Below are positions 26,785 to 35,106 of a stretch of 64,000 nt of DNA, in pieces. The notes beneath the pieces were generated by a model. The model saw only the letters and a list, made by a program, of their open reading frames with translations. It did not search any database and had not been told where the DNA came from. Origin of the DNA: Streptomyces sp. NBC_00442 (GTDB taxonomy: Bacteria > Actinomycetota > Actinomycetes > Streptomycetales > Streptomycetaceae); assembly GCF_036014195.1 (NCBI RefSeq), contig NZ_CP107918.1, forward strand, positions 3,224,001-3,288,000, read 5' to 3'. Position numbers and translations under genes: made by a program. Every line of letters starts with the position of its first letter. The first letter of the stretch is position 1.

Positions 26785-26854
26785 ATCCTAGCACCGCTAG
26801 ACAACAGAGCGGCAGCAGGACTAGCGTTGCCTCATCACCTAGCGACGCTAGATT
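26785..26854. promoter_or_regulatory. divergent tetR/DUF1772 promoters with two TetR operator candidates
   Basis: CTAGCACCGCTAG (26788-26800) and CTAGCGACGCTAG (26839-26851) are related 13-bp palindromes, 51 bp centre to centre. The first overlaps TAGGAT (minus strand, 26790-26785), the -10 of the TetR gene; the second overlaps TAGATT (26849-26854), the -10 of the DUF1772 gene. A half site CTAGCG lies at 26821. Confidence 0.7.
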
Positions 26855-26886
26855 CGATCCCCGAACCCGGTCCCTGGAGGGGCATC

Positions 26887-27333
26887 ATGCTGAACGCACT
26901 TGAGGTCGTCACCACCGTGATCGTCGGCTTGATGGTGGGGGTGGAGTTCTCCGTCGCCTTCGTCGTGGGCCCGATCCTCAACGCACTCCCCGAGGACAGC
27001 CGCCAGCTCGGTCATGCGCACGGGGGTCGGATGCTCGGGGCGGTGATGCCGTTCTGGTACATCGGCTCGCTCGCCCTCGTCGTGGTGTGGGCCGTCGCCG
27101 CACGGCACCACCACGGCACCGGTCTCGTCGTCACCGCAGGCGGGTTGCTGATGCTCAGCGTGGTCATGTCGGTGCTGCTGCTCGTCCCGATCAACAACCT
27201 GAACAAGACGTGGACCCCGGAGAACCGGCCCGCCGACTGGAAGCGGCAGCTGCACCGCTGGGAACGCTTCCACTACGTCCGCGTCGCCGTCATCGTCGCC
27301 GCGTTCGCCCTGCTCGTCGCGGCCCTCGTCTGA
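26887..27333 (+). CDS. DUF1772 (anthrone oxygenase-like) membrane protein
   Basis: A 148-residue protein with four hydrophobic helices: about 5-30 (VVTTVIVGLMVGVEFSVAFV), 52-70, 78-102 and 125-147. The loop NNLNKTWTPENRPADWKRQL and WERFHYVRVAVIV is the usual DUF1772/anthrone oxygenase-like signature. Members are small membrane proteins, some linked to quinone or polyketide oxidation; a specific substrate cannot be read. ATG 26887 follows GGAGG at six bases. Divergent from, and apparently controlled by, the TetR gene. Confidence 0.88.
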   Translation: MLNALEVVTTVIVGLMVGVEFSVAFVVGPILNALPEDSRQLGHAHGGRMLGAVMPFWYIGSLALVVVWAVAARHHHGTGLVVTAGGLLMLSVVMSVLLLVPINNLNKTWTPENRPADWKRQLHRWERFHYVRVAVIVAAFALLVAALV

Positions 27334-27349
27334 GCCCGCGCGGTACGAG

Positions 27350-27415
27350 GCCCGAGGGTGTCGGGTGCGGGCCGTGCGCGGCTGGTCGCGCAGTTCCCCG
27401 CGCCCCTGGGCGGGC
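27350..27415. repeat. intergenic family-1 repeat, single copy
   Basis: One copy of CGCGCAGTTCCCCGCGCCCC preceded by GGGTGCGGGCCGTGCGCGGC, directly after the DUF1772 gene. The 100 bases that follow show no feature. Confidence 0.65.
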
Positions 27416-27514
27416 GGACCTCGGCAGGGCGCCCAGGGGTGGCCACCCCGTGCCCGCTCCCCTCGCGCCCCCCGGTGGGCGGAACTGGCAGCAGGCCCAG
27501 TGGAGGCCACCTCA

Positions 27515-27720
27515 GCCCGCCATGGGGGTCCCCCCTGGCCCTCAAGGCCTTGGGGGAGATCGAGGACGAGCGCCCTCGAGGCGCGAACGGGGTCTGGGGC
27601 GGAGCCCCAGGGAGCCGGGGCCAACCAACCCCGCCGTACGGGTGGGTGGGTGGGGAAACGCGCTGAGGGGAGCCGAGGCGGAGCCGAACCGCCTGACCCC
27701 GGGTCGGAGAGGAGCCCCGA
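27515..27720. repeat. intergenic family-2 element, copy D
   Basis: A relative of the elements at 820 and 17690: the hairpin CCCCCCTGGCC/GGCCTTGGGGG, then GAGGACGAGCGCCCTCGAGG and GGGGCGGAGCCCC. It is more diverged than the other two copies. It separates the DUF1772 gene from convergent cutC. Confidence 0.7.
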
Positions 27721-27726
27721 ACCCCG

Positions 27727-28416
27727 CTACGCGTCAAGCACCGCCCGCCACTCGGCGACGGCCGCCGAGGAGACCGGGGCGGACCATCCGCCAGGCCGAG
27801 CCGCCCCGCCGATGTGCACCGCGTCAATGCCCGCACCCCGCAGCACCGGCAGGTGAGCGAGCGTGAGCCCGCCCCCGACGAGGATCCGCGGCTCGTACCC
27901 CGGCTCGTCCCGCCGCCCGGCCTCCGCGAGGAGAACGGGCAGCCCGTCCTCGACCCCGAGGGGCGACCCCGCGGTGAGGTAGGTGTCGAGGCCCGACAGC
28001 CCGGAGAGCTCCTTGCGCAGGGCGTCGCGGGAGGCGGCCCGGTCGATGGCCCGGTGGAAGGTCCAGCGGCACCCGGCGAGCGCGGAGGCGAGCGCACGTA
28101 CCGCCACCAGGTCGGGACCCCCGGTCTCGTCGAGGAAGCCCAGCACGAACTCCTCCGCCCCCTCGCCGCGCAGCGCCTCCGCATCGCGTACGAGCGCATC
28201 GACGTCCCCCGCCGCGAACCCGTCCGCCGACCGCAGCATCACGCGCAGCGGGATGTCGACGGCGGCACGGATCGCCGCGAAGGTCCTCAGGGGCGGGGTC
28301 AGCCCGTCCGCGGCCATGTCGGTGACCAGCTCCAGGCGGTCCGCCCCGCCGGCCTGGGCCGCGACGGCGTCCTGCGCGTCGAGCGCGATCACCTCAAGCA
28401 GTGCGCGGTTGCTCAT
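27727..28416 (-). CDS. cutC: CutC family protein
   Basis: A 229-residue TIM-barrel protein of the CutC family (LLEVIALDAQDAVAAQAGGA, ADRLELVTDMAADGLTPPLR, WTFHRAIDRA, RILVGGGLTLAHLPVLRGAG, VHIGGAAR). CutC was first linked to copper homeostasis, but that role has been questioned and its reaction is not settled. It lies back to back with the copper ATPase gene at 28742, which keeps the copper link open. ATG 28416 has GGAGG about 11 bases upstream. A DasR-like palindrome at 28458-28473 overlaps the probable -10 box TAGACC on this strand. Confidence 0.92.
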   Translation of the reverse strand: MSNRALLEVIALDAQDAVAAQAGGADRLELVTDMAADGLTPPLRTFAAIRAAVDIPLRVMLRSADGFAAGDVDALVRDAEALRGEGAEEFVLGFLDETGGPDLVAVRALASALAGCRWTFHRAIDRAASRDALRKELSGLSGLDTYLTAGSPLGVEDGLPVLLAEAGRRDEPGYEPRILVGGGLTLAHLPVLRGAGIDAVHIGGAARPGGWSAPVSSAAVAEWRAVLDA

Positions 28417-28457
28417 CTGGCCCCATTCCTCCGTAACCCGGGCCCGGCTCGGCCCCA

Positions 28458-28473
28458 ATAGGTCTAGTCCATT
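28458..28473. promoter_or_regulatory. dre-like palindrome upstream of cutC (possible DasR site)
   Basis: ATAGGTCTAGTCCATT matches the DasR-responsive-element consensus AYTGGTCTAGACCAST at 13 of 16 positions, counted by eye. It overlaps the candidate -10 box of cutC. DasR controls amino-sugar use; amino-sugar genes (murQ, EIIB) lie 10 kb away. Binding is a prediction. Confidence 0.4.
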
Positions 28474-28565
28474 GACCAGCCTACGCCGCGAGATGCCCGC
28501 CCGTGCGGACGGTAAAACACGCGGCGGCCGGAACGACGGATGCCCCATCGCTCCCCCTTGCGCTA

Positions 28566-28620
28566 TATACGCCCGGGGGGTATACCTGTGACCGCACGAG
28601 GCAATACCCCCAAGGGGTAT
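28566..28620. promoter_or_regulatory. two CsoR-type copper operators upstream of copA
   Basis: ATACCCC-CAA-GGGGTAT (28604-28620) is a perfect 7-bp inverted repeat of the CsoR type. TATACGCCC-G-GGGGGTATA (28566-28584) is a second site with one mismatch between arms. Both lie 120-180 bases upstream of the copper ATPase start. No csoR gene is in the window. Confidence 0.75.
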
Positions 28621-28741
28621 ACTCGTCCTCATCACCACCGAGCCCACGGCCCGCACCGCGCCCACACACCACCTCCCACCCCTACACCCCCCAGCCGCCC
28701 CGCCTCCGCACTCCGCACTCCGCCCGAGGAGACCGCAGCCC

Positions 28742-31063
28742 ATGACCACCACCGGCACCACCGGCACCAGCTCCCGCACCGGCACCCCCGGAGCCGACCC
28801 CGCCCCCACCGCCGTAGAACTCGCCATCGGCGGCATGACCTGCGCCTCCTGCGCGGCGCGGATCGAGAAGAAGCTGAACCGCATGGACGGCGTGGAGGCC
28901 ACCGTCAACTACGCCACCGAGAAGGCGAAGGTCACCTTCGGTGGAGCCGTGTCCGTGGCCGAGCTGATCGCCACCGTCGAGGCCACCGGGTACACCGCCG
29001 AGGAGCCCGCCCCCGTACGGACCGGGCCCGGCCCCGCCGGTGACGGCGAGGGCGGTGAGGGCGGCGACGCGGAGCCGGCCGGCGCACTGCGCCCGCTGCG
29101 CCGGCGCCTGCTCGTCGCGGTCGTCCTCGCCGTCCCGGTCATCGCGATGTCGATGACCCCGGCCCTCCAGTTCGCGTACTGGCAGTGGCTTTCGCTGGCC
29201 CTGACCGTGCCGGTCGTCACGTACGCGGCCTGGCCCTTCCACCGGGCCGCCTGGACCAACGCCCGGCACGGCGCGGCCACCATGGACACGCTGATCTCGG
29301 TCGGCACATCGGCGGCGTTCCTGTGGTCCGTGTGGGCCCTGGTCTTCGGCACGGCCGGAATGATCGGCATGACCCACCCCTTCGAGCTGACCATCGGCCG
29401 CTCGGACGGCGCCGGCAACATCTACCTGGAGGCCGCCGCCGGGGTCACCGCGTTCATCCTGGCCGGCCGCTACTTCGAGGCCCGCTCCAAGCGCAAGGCG
29501 GGCGCGGCCCTGAGGGCGCTGCTCGAACTCGGCGCCAAGAACGTCACCGTCCTGCGTCCCGACGGCAGCGAACACACCGTCCCCACCGTCGAGTTGAAGG
29601 GCGGTGACCGCTTCCTGGTCCGGCCCGGCGAGAAGATCGCCACCGACGGCACGGTCGTCGAGGGCTCGTCCGCCGTCGACGTCTCGATGCTCACCGGCGA
29701 GTCCGTACCCGTGGAAGTCACCCCCGGGGACAGCGTCACCGGCGCCACTCTCAACGCGGGCGGCCGGCTCGTCGTCGAGGCCTCGCGGGTCGGCGCGGAC
29801 ACCCAGCTCGCCCGGATGGCCAAGCTCGTCGAGGACGCCCAGAACGGCAAGGCCGCGGCGCAGCGCCTCGCCGACCGCATCTCCGCCGTCTTCGTACCGG
29901 TCGTCATGGCCCTCGCCCTCGCCACGCTCGGCGTCTGGCTCGCCACCGGCTCCGGCCTGACCGCCGCTTTCACGGCCGCCGTCGCCGTGCTGATCATCGC
30001 CTGCCCCTGCGCCCTGGGCCTTGCCACCCCGACCGCCCTCATGGTCGGCACCGGGCGCGGCGCCCAGCTCGGCATCCTGATCAAGGGCCCCGAGGTCCTG
30101 GAGACCACCCGCCGCATCGACACGATCGTCCTCGACAAGACCGGCACGATCACCACCGGCCGCATGACCCTGCTCGCCGTCCACACCACCGACACCACCG
30201 ACCGGGCCGAAGTCCTGCGCCTGGCGGGTGCGTTGGAGCACGCGTCCGAGCACCCCATCGCCCGCGCGGTCGCCGACGGCGCCACGGCCGAGGTCGGCGC
30301 CCTGCCCGCCCCCGAGGACTTCGCCAACGTCGCGGGCCTCGGCGTGCAGGGCATCGTCGACGGGCACGCGGTCCTGGTGGGACGCGAGAAACTGCTCGCG
30401 CAGTGGGCGATGGAGCTCACCCCGGTGCTGCGGAAGGCCAGGGAGGACGCCGAGGCCGCCGGACGCACCGCGATCGCCGTCGCCTGGGACGGCGAGGCCC
30501 GCGCGGTCCTCGAAGTCGCCGACGCGATCAAGGAGACCAGCCCCGAGGCCGTCGGACGACTGCGCGCCCTCGGCCTCACCCCGATCCTGCTGACCGGCGA
30601 CAACAAGGCCGTCGCCGAGGCCGTCGCGGCCGAGGTCGGCATCGAGAAGGTGTACGCGGAGGTCATGCCGCAGGACAAGGTCGACGTGATCAAGTCCCTT
30701 CAGGGCGAGGGACGTTCGGTCGCCATGGTCGGCGACGGCGTCAACGACGCGGCCGCCCTCGCCCAGGCCGATCTCGGCCTCGCGATGGGCACGGGCACCG
30801 ACGCCGCCATCGAGGCCGGCGACCTGACCCTGGTCCGCGGCGACCTGCGGGCGGCCGCCGACGCGATCCGCCTCTCCCGCAAGACGCTCGGCACCATCAA
30901 GTCCAACCTGTTCTGGGCCTTCGCCTACAACGTGGCCGCGCTGCCGCTGGCCGCGTCCGGCCTGCTCAACCCGATGATCGCGGGCGCCGCGATGGCCTTC
31001 TCGTCGGTCTTCGTGGTCGGCAACTCCCTGCGCCTGCGCCGCTTCAAGGCCGCCGACCACTGA
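28742..31063 (+). CDS. copA: copper-translocating P1B-type ATPase
   Basis: A 773-residue copper exporter. One N-terminal heavy-metal domain carries GMTCASC at residues 31-37. Eight membrane helices follow; helix 6 has CPC within [13 protein letters not shown] near residue 420, the Cu(I) site. The phosphorylation motif is [11 protein letters not shown] near 466; [12 protein letters not shown] holds the HP motif, and [20 protein letters not shown] the hinge. It should pump Cu(I) out of the cytosol. ATG 28742 is taken as the start (weak GAGGAGACC upstream). Two CsoR-type operators sit 120-180 bases upstream, so derepression by copper is expected. No copZ is present. A strong hairpin follows at 31073. 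Confidence 0.96.
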   Translation: MTTTGTTGTSSRTGTPGADPAPTAVELAIGGMTCASCAARIEKKLNRMDGVEATVNYATEKAKVTFGGAVSVAELIATVEATGYTAEEPAPVRTGPGPAGDGEGGEGGDAEPAGALRPLRRRLLVAVVLAVPVIAMSMTPALQFAYWQWLSLALTVPVVTYAAWPFHRAAWTNARHGAATMDTLISVGTSAAFLWSVWALVFGTAGMIGMTHPFELTIGRSDGAGNIYLEAAAGVTAFILAGRYFEARSKRKAGAALRALLELGAKNVTVLRPDGSEHTVPTVELKGGDRFLVRPGEKIATDGTVVEGSSAVDVSMLTGESVPVEVTPGDSVTGATLNAGGRLVVEASRVGADTQLARMAKLVEDAQNGKAAAQRLADRISAVFVPVVMALALATLGVWLATGSGLTAAFTAAVAVLIIACPCALGLATPTALMVGTGRGAQLGILIKGPEVLETTRRIDTIVLDKTGTITTGRMTLLAVHTTDTTDRAEVLRLAGALEHASEHPIARAVADGATAEVGALPAPEDFANVAGLGVQGIVDGHAVLVGREKLLAQWAMELTPVLRKAREDAEAAGRTAIAVAWDGEARAVLEVADAIKETSPEAVGRLRALGLTPILLTGDNKAVAEAVAAEVGIEKVYAEVMPQDKVDVIKSLQGEGRSVAMVGDGVNDAAALAQADLGLAMGTGTDAAIEAGDLTLVRGDLRAAADAIRLSRKTLGTIKSNLFWAFAYNVAALPLAASGLLNPMIAGAAMAFSSVFVVGNSLRLRRFKAADH

Positions 31064-31072
31064 CCGCACCGG

Positions 31073-31109
31073 CCGGCCCGGCCGCCCCACGCCGTCCCGG
31101 CCGGGCCGG
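31073..31109. terminator. bidirectional hairpin between copA and the ECF41 gene
   Basis: CCGGCCCGGCCG (31073-31084) pairs perfectly with CGGCCGGGCCGG (31098-31109) over a 13-base loop. It can serve both convergent transcripts; no U tract is present, as is common in Streptomyces. Confidence 0.7.
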
Positions 31110-31136
31110 GGCCGGCCCACCTGCCGCCCCTACGGC

Positions 31137-32150
31137 TCAGGCCAGTTCGCGGCGGGTGCCGTCGGCGACCGCGTGAAGCTTGTCGGGGTTGGCCACGTTG
31201 TGGATCGTCGAGATGCGGCCCTCGGAGTCGAAGTCGAACGTCATCGTGGCGATCACCCGGTCCGGACCGCGGAAGACCACACCCGGACCGCCGTTGATCG
31301 ATGTGAGCTCCGCCCGCATCTGTCCGGGCTCGATGCCCTGGTAGGTGACGGTGCCGAGCGAGGCGAACCAGCGCGCCACGGTCTCCAGGCCGACGACCGG
31401 CTTGAGTGCCTGACGGACCTTGCCGCCACCGTCCGTCCACAGCGTCACGTCGGGGGCGAGCAGCTCCATGAGGGCGTTGAGGTCGCCGCCCGTCGCCGCC
31501 GCCAGGAACCGTTCGGTGACGTCGCGCCTGCGGGCGCCGTCCGCGGCGAACCGGGGCCGGCGGGCCCGTACGTGCTCGCGGGCCCGGTGCGCGGCCTGCC
31601 GGACCGCCGGCTCCGAACGGTCCACCGCCCGCGCCACCTCCCCGTAACTGAAGGCGAAGACCTCCTTCAGGACGAAGACCGCGCGCTCCAACGGGCTCAG
31701 CGTCTCCAGGACGACCAGCAGGGCCGTGGAGACCGAGTCCGCCACGGCGACGCCCTCCGCGGCGTCCGGGCCGGTGAGGATCGGTTCGGGCAGCCAGGGT
31801 CCCACGTACGTCTCGCGCTGCCGACGGGTCGAACGGAGCTGCTCCATCGCCAGGTTGGAGACGATCCGGGCCAAATAGGCCTTGGGGTCGGCGACTTGGG
31901 ACCGGTCGGCCGCGGACCATTTCAGCCAGGCGTCCTGGACCACGTCCTCGGCATCGGCGGCGGAGCCGAGGATCCGGTAGGAGACGGAGAACAGCAGGGT
32001 GCGGTACTGCTGGAAGACGAGCTGGTCGGTACCGGTCTGCCGGGGCGGGCTCTCCTGCTGCGGCCGGCTGTCCTGCTGCGGCTGGCTGTCCTGCTGCGGC
32101 TGGCACTCCTGCTGGGGCTGGCTCTCCTGCTGGGGCTGCGGCTGGGTCAC
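31137..32150 (-). CDS. ECF41-type RNA polymerase sigma factor
   Basis: A 337-residue extracytoplasmic-function sigma factor. After a 40-residue N-terminus of five QPQQ(D/E)S-like hexapeptides comes sigma region 2 (FQQYRTLLFSVSYRILGSAA, DAEDVVQDAWLKW) and region 4 (LSPLERAVFVLKEVFAFSYG, VARAVDRSEPAVRQAAHRA). A C-terminal SnoaL-like domain of about 130 residues follows (ERFLAAATGGDLNALMELLA, DVTLWTDGGGKVRQALKPVV), the hallmark of ECF41. That domain, rather than an anti-sigma factor, controls activity. ATG 32150 overlaps the stop of the upstream flavoprotein gene by four bases. A promoter fitting the ECF41 consensus lies ahead of the operon. Confidence 0.94.
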   Translation of the reverse strand: MTQPQPQQESQPQQECQPQQDSQPQQDSRPQQESPPRQTGTDQLVFQQYRTLLFSVSYRILGSAADAEDVVQDAWLKWSAADRSQVADPKAYLARIVSNLAMEQLRSTRRQRETYVGPWLPEPILTGPDAAEGVAVADSVSTALLVVLETLSPLERAVFVLKEVFAFSYGEVARAVDRSEPAVRQAAHRAREHVRARRPRFAADGARRRDVTERFLAAATGGDLNALMELLAPDVTLWTDGGGKVRQALKPVVGLETVARWFASLGTVTYQGIEPGQMRAELTSINGGPGVVFRGPDRVIATMTFDFDSEGRISTIHNVANPDKLHAVADGTRRELA

Positions 32151-33340
32151 TTGGTGCTCCTGTTACGGGTGTAGCGGCCGCCGTGCGGCCAGAACGCGCC
32201 CGAGGTGGGCATCTTCTTCATCCGGGCGAAGGTCGGCCACGGCGAAGCGGTCACCGTCTCCTTGTACCTGGCGGCACGCCTTCCGGTCAGCACGATCCGG
32301 CGCGGACTGCCGTCGGGGCGGGTGAACTGCACGACGGCGTCGCCTCGGCCCAGGCTGACGGGCGTGTGGTAGTAGCCGAAACGGAACGGCTTGGGCTCCT
32401 TGCCCGCCAGCACCCGCAGGATCGAGAGGGCCGCGTGCACCCCGGTCGGCATCCCGCTCTGGCAGGTGCCGTGCATCATGCCGTAGCCCTGCCGGACGGC
32501 CGCCGCGTCACCCACGGCGTAGACGTCGGGATGGGAGACCGAGCGCAGCGTGCCGTCGGTGACGACGCGGCCGCGCTCGTCGACGGTCAGGCCCGCGGCG
32601 GCCGCCAGCGGTGAGACGCGCGTCCCGCCGGTCCACAGCACCGCGGCCGCCGGGACGCCGGAGCCGTCCTTCAGCGCGACGCCGTCCGGCAGCACCTTGG
32701 CGACCTCGACGCCGCAGCGCACCAGGACGCCGAGCCGGGCGAGCGACGCGTCCAGGTGGGCCCTGGCCTTCGGGTGCAGCCCCGCGCCGGGCTCCCGCCG
32801 TCCCAGGAGCACGACCTGGTACTCCGGATGCCGCTCGGCGATCTCCGCGGCGGCTTCGACCCCGGTGAGGCCGCTGCCGACGACCGCCACCGTGCCACCG
32901 CCCTGCCGGGCCAGCCGGCGGGCCAGGGCGGCGGCGCCCTGCGGGTCGTCGAGCAGGTGGGCGTGGTCCGCCACGCCGGGGACGCTCGCGGTGTCCGCGA
33001 TGCTGCCCAGGCCGTAGACCAGGGTGTCGTAACGCAGGACCCGGTCGTCATCGACGCGTACGGTCTTCGCCCCCGCGTCCACGGCGGTGACCCAGCCGCG
33101 GACGAAGTGGGCCCCGGTGCCCGCCAGCAGCTCCGGAATGCTCAGCTCCGCCGTGTCCTGACCGGTGGCGGTCATGTGCAGCCGGAGCCGCTCGGTGAAG
33201 GTGTCGTGGGCGCCGACCACCGTCACCCGCAGGTTCCCGCGCTTCCTGGTGCGCGCCGCGAGCTGGATCGCCGCCGAGAGCCCGGCATAGCCGGCGCCCA
33301 GGACCAGGACCTCGTGCTGCTGCGCTGCTGTCGCGTTCAT
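32147..33340 (-). CDS. NAD(P)/FAD-dependent oxidoreductase (NDH-2-like)
   Basis: A 397-residue pyridine-nucleotide-disulfide-type flavoprotein. FAD-binding VLVLGAGYAGLSAAIQLA is at residues 10-28 and NAD-binding VAVVGSGLTGVEAAAEIAE near 150. The second FAD motif is PDVYAVGDAAAVRQGYG, and the C-terminal tail resembles type II NADH dehydrogenases (LGRGDAVVQFTRPDGSPRRI). It probably oxidises NAD(P)H with a quinone or other acceptor; no redox Cys pair is visible. ATG 33340 has GGCGGAG just upstream. It is the first gene of a two-gene operon with the ECF41 sigma factor, a known type of ECF41 partner. Confidence 0.9.
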   Translation of the reverse strand: MNATAAQQHEVLVLGAGYAGLSAAIQLAARTRKRGNLRVTVVGAHDTFTERLRLHMTATGQDTAELSIPELLAGTGAHFVRGWVTAVDAGAKTVRVDDDRVLRYDTLVYGLGSIADTASVPGVADHAHLLDDPQGAAALARRLARQGGGTVAVVGSGLTGVEAAAEIAERHPEYQVVLLGRREPGAGLHPKARAHLDASLARLGVLVRCGVEVAKVLPDGVALKDGSGVPAAAVLWTGGTRVSPLAAAAGLTVDERGRVVTDGTLRSVSHPDVYAVGDAAAVRQGYGMMHGTCQSGMPTGVHAALSILRVLAGKEPKPFRFGYYHTPVSLGRGDAVVQFTRPDGSPRRIVLTGRRAARYKETVTASPWPTFARMKKMPTSGAFWPHGGRYTRNRSTK

Positions 33341-33404
33341 CGCTCCGCCGCCTCTTCCGTGTCGGTCGATACCGCCGCCGTTCCCGCCGTGCGGACGACC
33401 ACCA

Positions 33405-33432
33405 GACGCGTGCGGCCCTTCCGTTCGTGACA
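33405..33432 (-). promoter_or_regulatory. candidate ECF41 promoter
   Basis: On the minus strand TGTCACG (33432-33426) and CGTC (33408-33405) are 17 bases apart. The published ECF41 consensus, as I recall it, is TGTCACA and CGTC at similar spacing. It lies 65-92 bases upstream of the flavoprotein start, suggesting the sigma factor drives its own operon. Confidence 0.6.
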
Positions 33433-33578
33433 CGACCCCGGTGTGCCCCGCATCACACTCCGCGTCGCACCCCGCGTCACACCCAGCGAGGGAGGCGGCT
33501 GCGGGAGCGGGCCGAGGTCTCGGCGGGCGGACGAGGACCCGGCCGGCGGCGGAACCCGCCCCCGCTACCCTCGGCCGC

Positions 33579-34229
33579 ATGCCCGACACCCCCTCCCTGC
33601 GCACCCGCTGGCACACCACCCTCCTCGCGGCCCGCCCCGCCGGCCACGGCCCCGCCCCGGACCCCGCGCCGTACGGCGAGAACCTCCTCGCCCGCTGGGC
33701 GGAACCGCAGCGCCGTTACCACACCACCACCCACCTCACCGCGGTCCTCGACCACATCGACGTACTGGAGCGGTACGCGCACGACCCCGACCTCGTACGC
33801 CTCGCCGCCTGGTTCCACGACGCCGTGTACCTCCCGGACCGTTCGGAGAACGAGGAGCGCTCGGCCCGCCTCGCCGAACGCGCCCTGCCCGAGGCCGGGT
33901 TGACCCCGGAAGCGACCGCGGAGGTCGCCCGCCTGGTGCGCCTGACCGTCACCCACGCGCCCGACGAGGGCGACACGAACGGCGCGGTCCTGTGCGACGC
34001 CGACCTCGCGATCCTGGCCGCCTCCCCGCAGGCGTACGCCGCGTACGCCGCCTCCGTACGCGAGGAGTACGCCTTCGTGCCGGACGAGGCGTTCCGCTCC
34101 GGCCGGGCCGCCGTCCTGCGCCAACTGCTCGACCTGCCACGGCTGTTCCGCACCCCGCACGGCGAACGCGAGTGGCAGGGGCCGGCTCAAGGGAATCTGC
34201 GAGCGGAACTGGCCCGGCTCACCGCATAA
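33579..34229 (+). CDS. HD-domain phosphohydrolase-like protein
   Basis: A 216-residue protein with a metal-dependent HD fold: YHTTTHLTAVLDHIDVLERY, then LAAWFHDAVYLPDRSENEER (the HD pair), ARLVRLTVTHAPDEGDTNGA and VLCDADLAILAASPQAYAAY. The pattern matches predicted metal-dependent HD phosphohydrolases; the substrate is unknown. ATG 33579 is fixed by TACCCT seven bases upstream, a leaderless promoter. It is divergent from the ECF41 operon and followed 60 bases later by a GNAT gene on the same strand. Confidence 0.88.
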   Translation: MPDTPSLRTRWHTTLLAARPAGHGPAPDPAPYGENLLARWAEPQRRYHTTTHLTAVLDHIDVLERYAHDPDLVRLAAWFHDAVYLPDRSENEERSARLAERALPEAGLTPEATAEVARLVRLTVTHAPDEGDTNGAVLCDADLAILAASPQAYAAYAASVREEYAFVPDEAFRSGRAAVLRQLLDLPRLFRTPHGEREWQGPAQGNLRAELARLTA

Positions 34230-34289
34230 TCGGCCCGAGCCACCACCGCTCCCCTTCTCCCCGCCCGCCGACGGAAAGCAGGTACCCGC

Positions 34290-34805
34290 GTGCTCCCCGT
34301 GACAGTCAAGGCCGACCGTGTCACCCTCCACGAGCTGACCCGGGCGTCGGCGGCGGATCTCCAGGACGGCGGGAGCGGAGGCTGGCGGTGGGCGCCCGGC
34401 GGCCCCGACGAGGGCAGCCGCTTCGCCGCGGCGAAGATGCTCTCCGGCATGGACGCCGGCCGGCACCGCGCGGGCTGGGGCGCGTACGTCATGGTGCGCA
34501 CCGAGGACGGCCGGGCCATCGGCGGGATCGGCTTCCACGGGCCGCCCGAGGACGGCCGCGTCGAGGTCGGCTACGACCTGGCCGAGTCCGTACGGGGCCG
34601 GGGGTACGCGACGGAGGCGCTGCGCGCGCTGAGCGCGTGGGCGCTGGCGCAGCCCGACGTCCAGACCGTGTACGCCACGACGGACGAGGACAACACCGCG
34701 TCCCAGCGCGTCCTGACCCGCGCGGGCTACCACCGCATCGGGGACACCCCCCGCCCCATCGGCGGCCGAGAATCCCAACACCTGTACGAACTCTCCACCC
34801 CCTAG
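34290..34805 (+). CDS. GNAT family N-acetyltransferase
   Basis: A 171-residue acetyltransferase. Motif A, which binds acetyl-CoA pyrophosphate, is VEVGYDLAESVRGRGYATEA. The RimJ/RimL-like C-terminus VYATTDEDNTASQRVLTRAG follows. GTG 34290 lies after AGCAGGT. The acceptor, protein or small molecule, cannot be told. An intergenic repeat array begins directly after the stop codon. Confidence 0.9.
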   Translation: MLPVTVKADRVTLHELTRASAADLQDGGSGGWRWAPGGPDEGSRFAAAKMLSGMDAGRHRAGWGAYVMVRTEDGRAIGGIGFHGPPEDGRVEVGYDLAESVRGRGYATEALRALSAWALAQPDVQTVYATTDEDNTASQRVLTRAGYHRIGDTPRPIGGRESQHLYELSTP

Positions 34806-34814
34806 CCCCACCCC

Positions 34815-35035
34815 GCCAGGGGCGCGGGGAACTGCGCGGCCAGCCGTCCACCGGCCCGCAGACGAAAGCGGGTTTTAGGGGCGCGGGGAACTGCGCGAGA
34901 AGCGGGCACGGTCCGCAGACGACAGCAGGTTTTAGGGGCGCGGGGAACTGCGCGAGAAGCGGGCACGGTCCGCAGACGACAGCAGGTTTTAGGGGCGCGG
35001 GGAACTGCGCGAACGGCGCTCACCGGCCCGCAGCC
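34815..35035. repeat. intergenic family-1 tandem array, 57-bp period
   Basis: Four copies of GGGGCGCGGGGAACTGCGCG. Successive units are 57 bases apart with the spacer AGCGGGCACGGTCCGCAGAC, and two are identical over their full length. The bases from 35036 to the MFS start hold no other feature. Confidence 0.85.
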
Positions 35036-35106
35036 GATGTCCCGCCCCGGGAGGGGCCCGGCCGGCCCGGGGAATACCGGTCCGCCCCAACCCGTTGGCA
35101 CCCGAT

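Noticed and set aside
28682-31120. An 812-codon open frame opposite copA
   Set aside because: It is Gly/Asp/Arg-rich antisense of a P-type ATPase, whose own motifs are complete.
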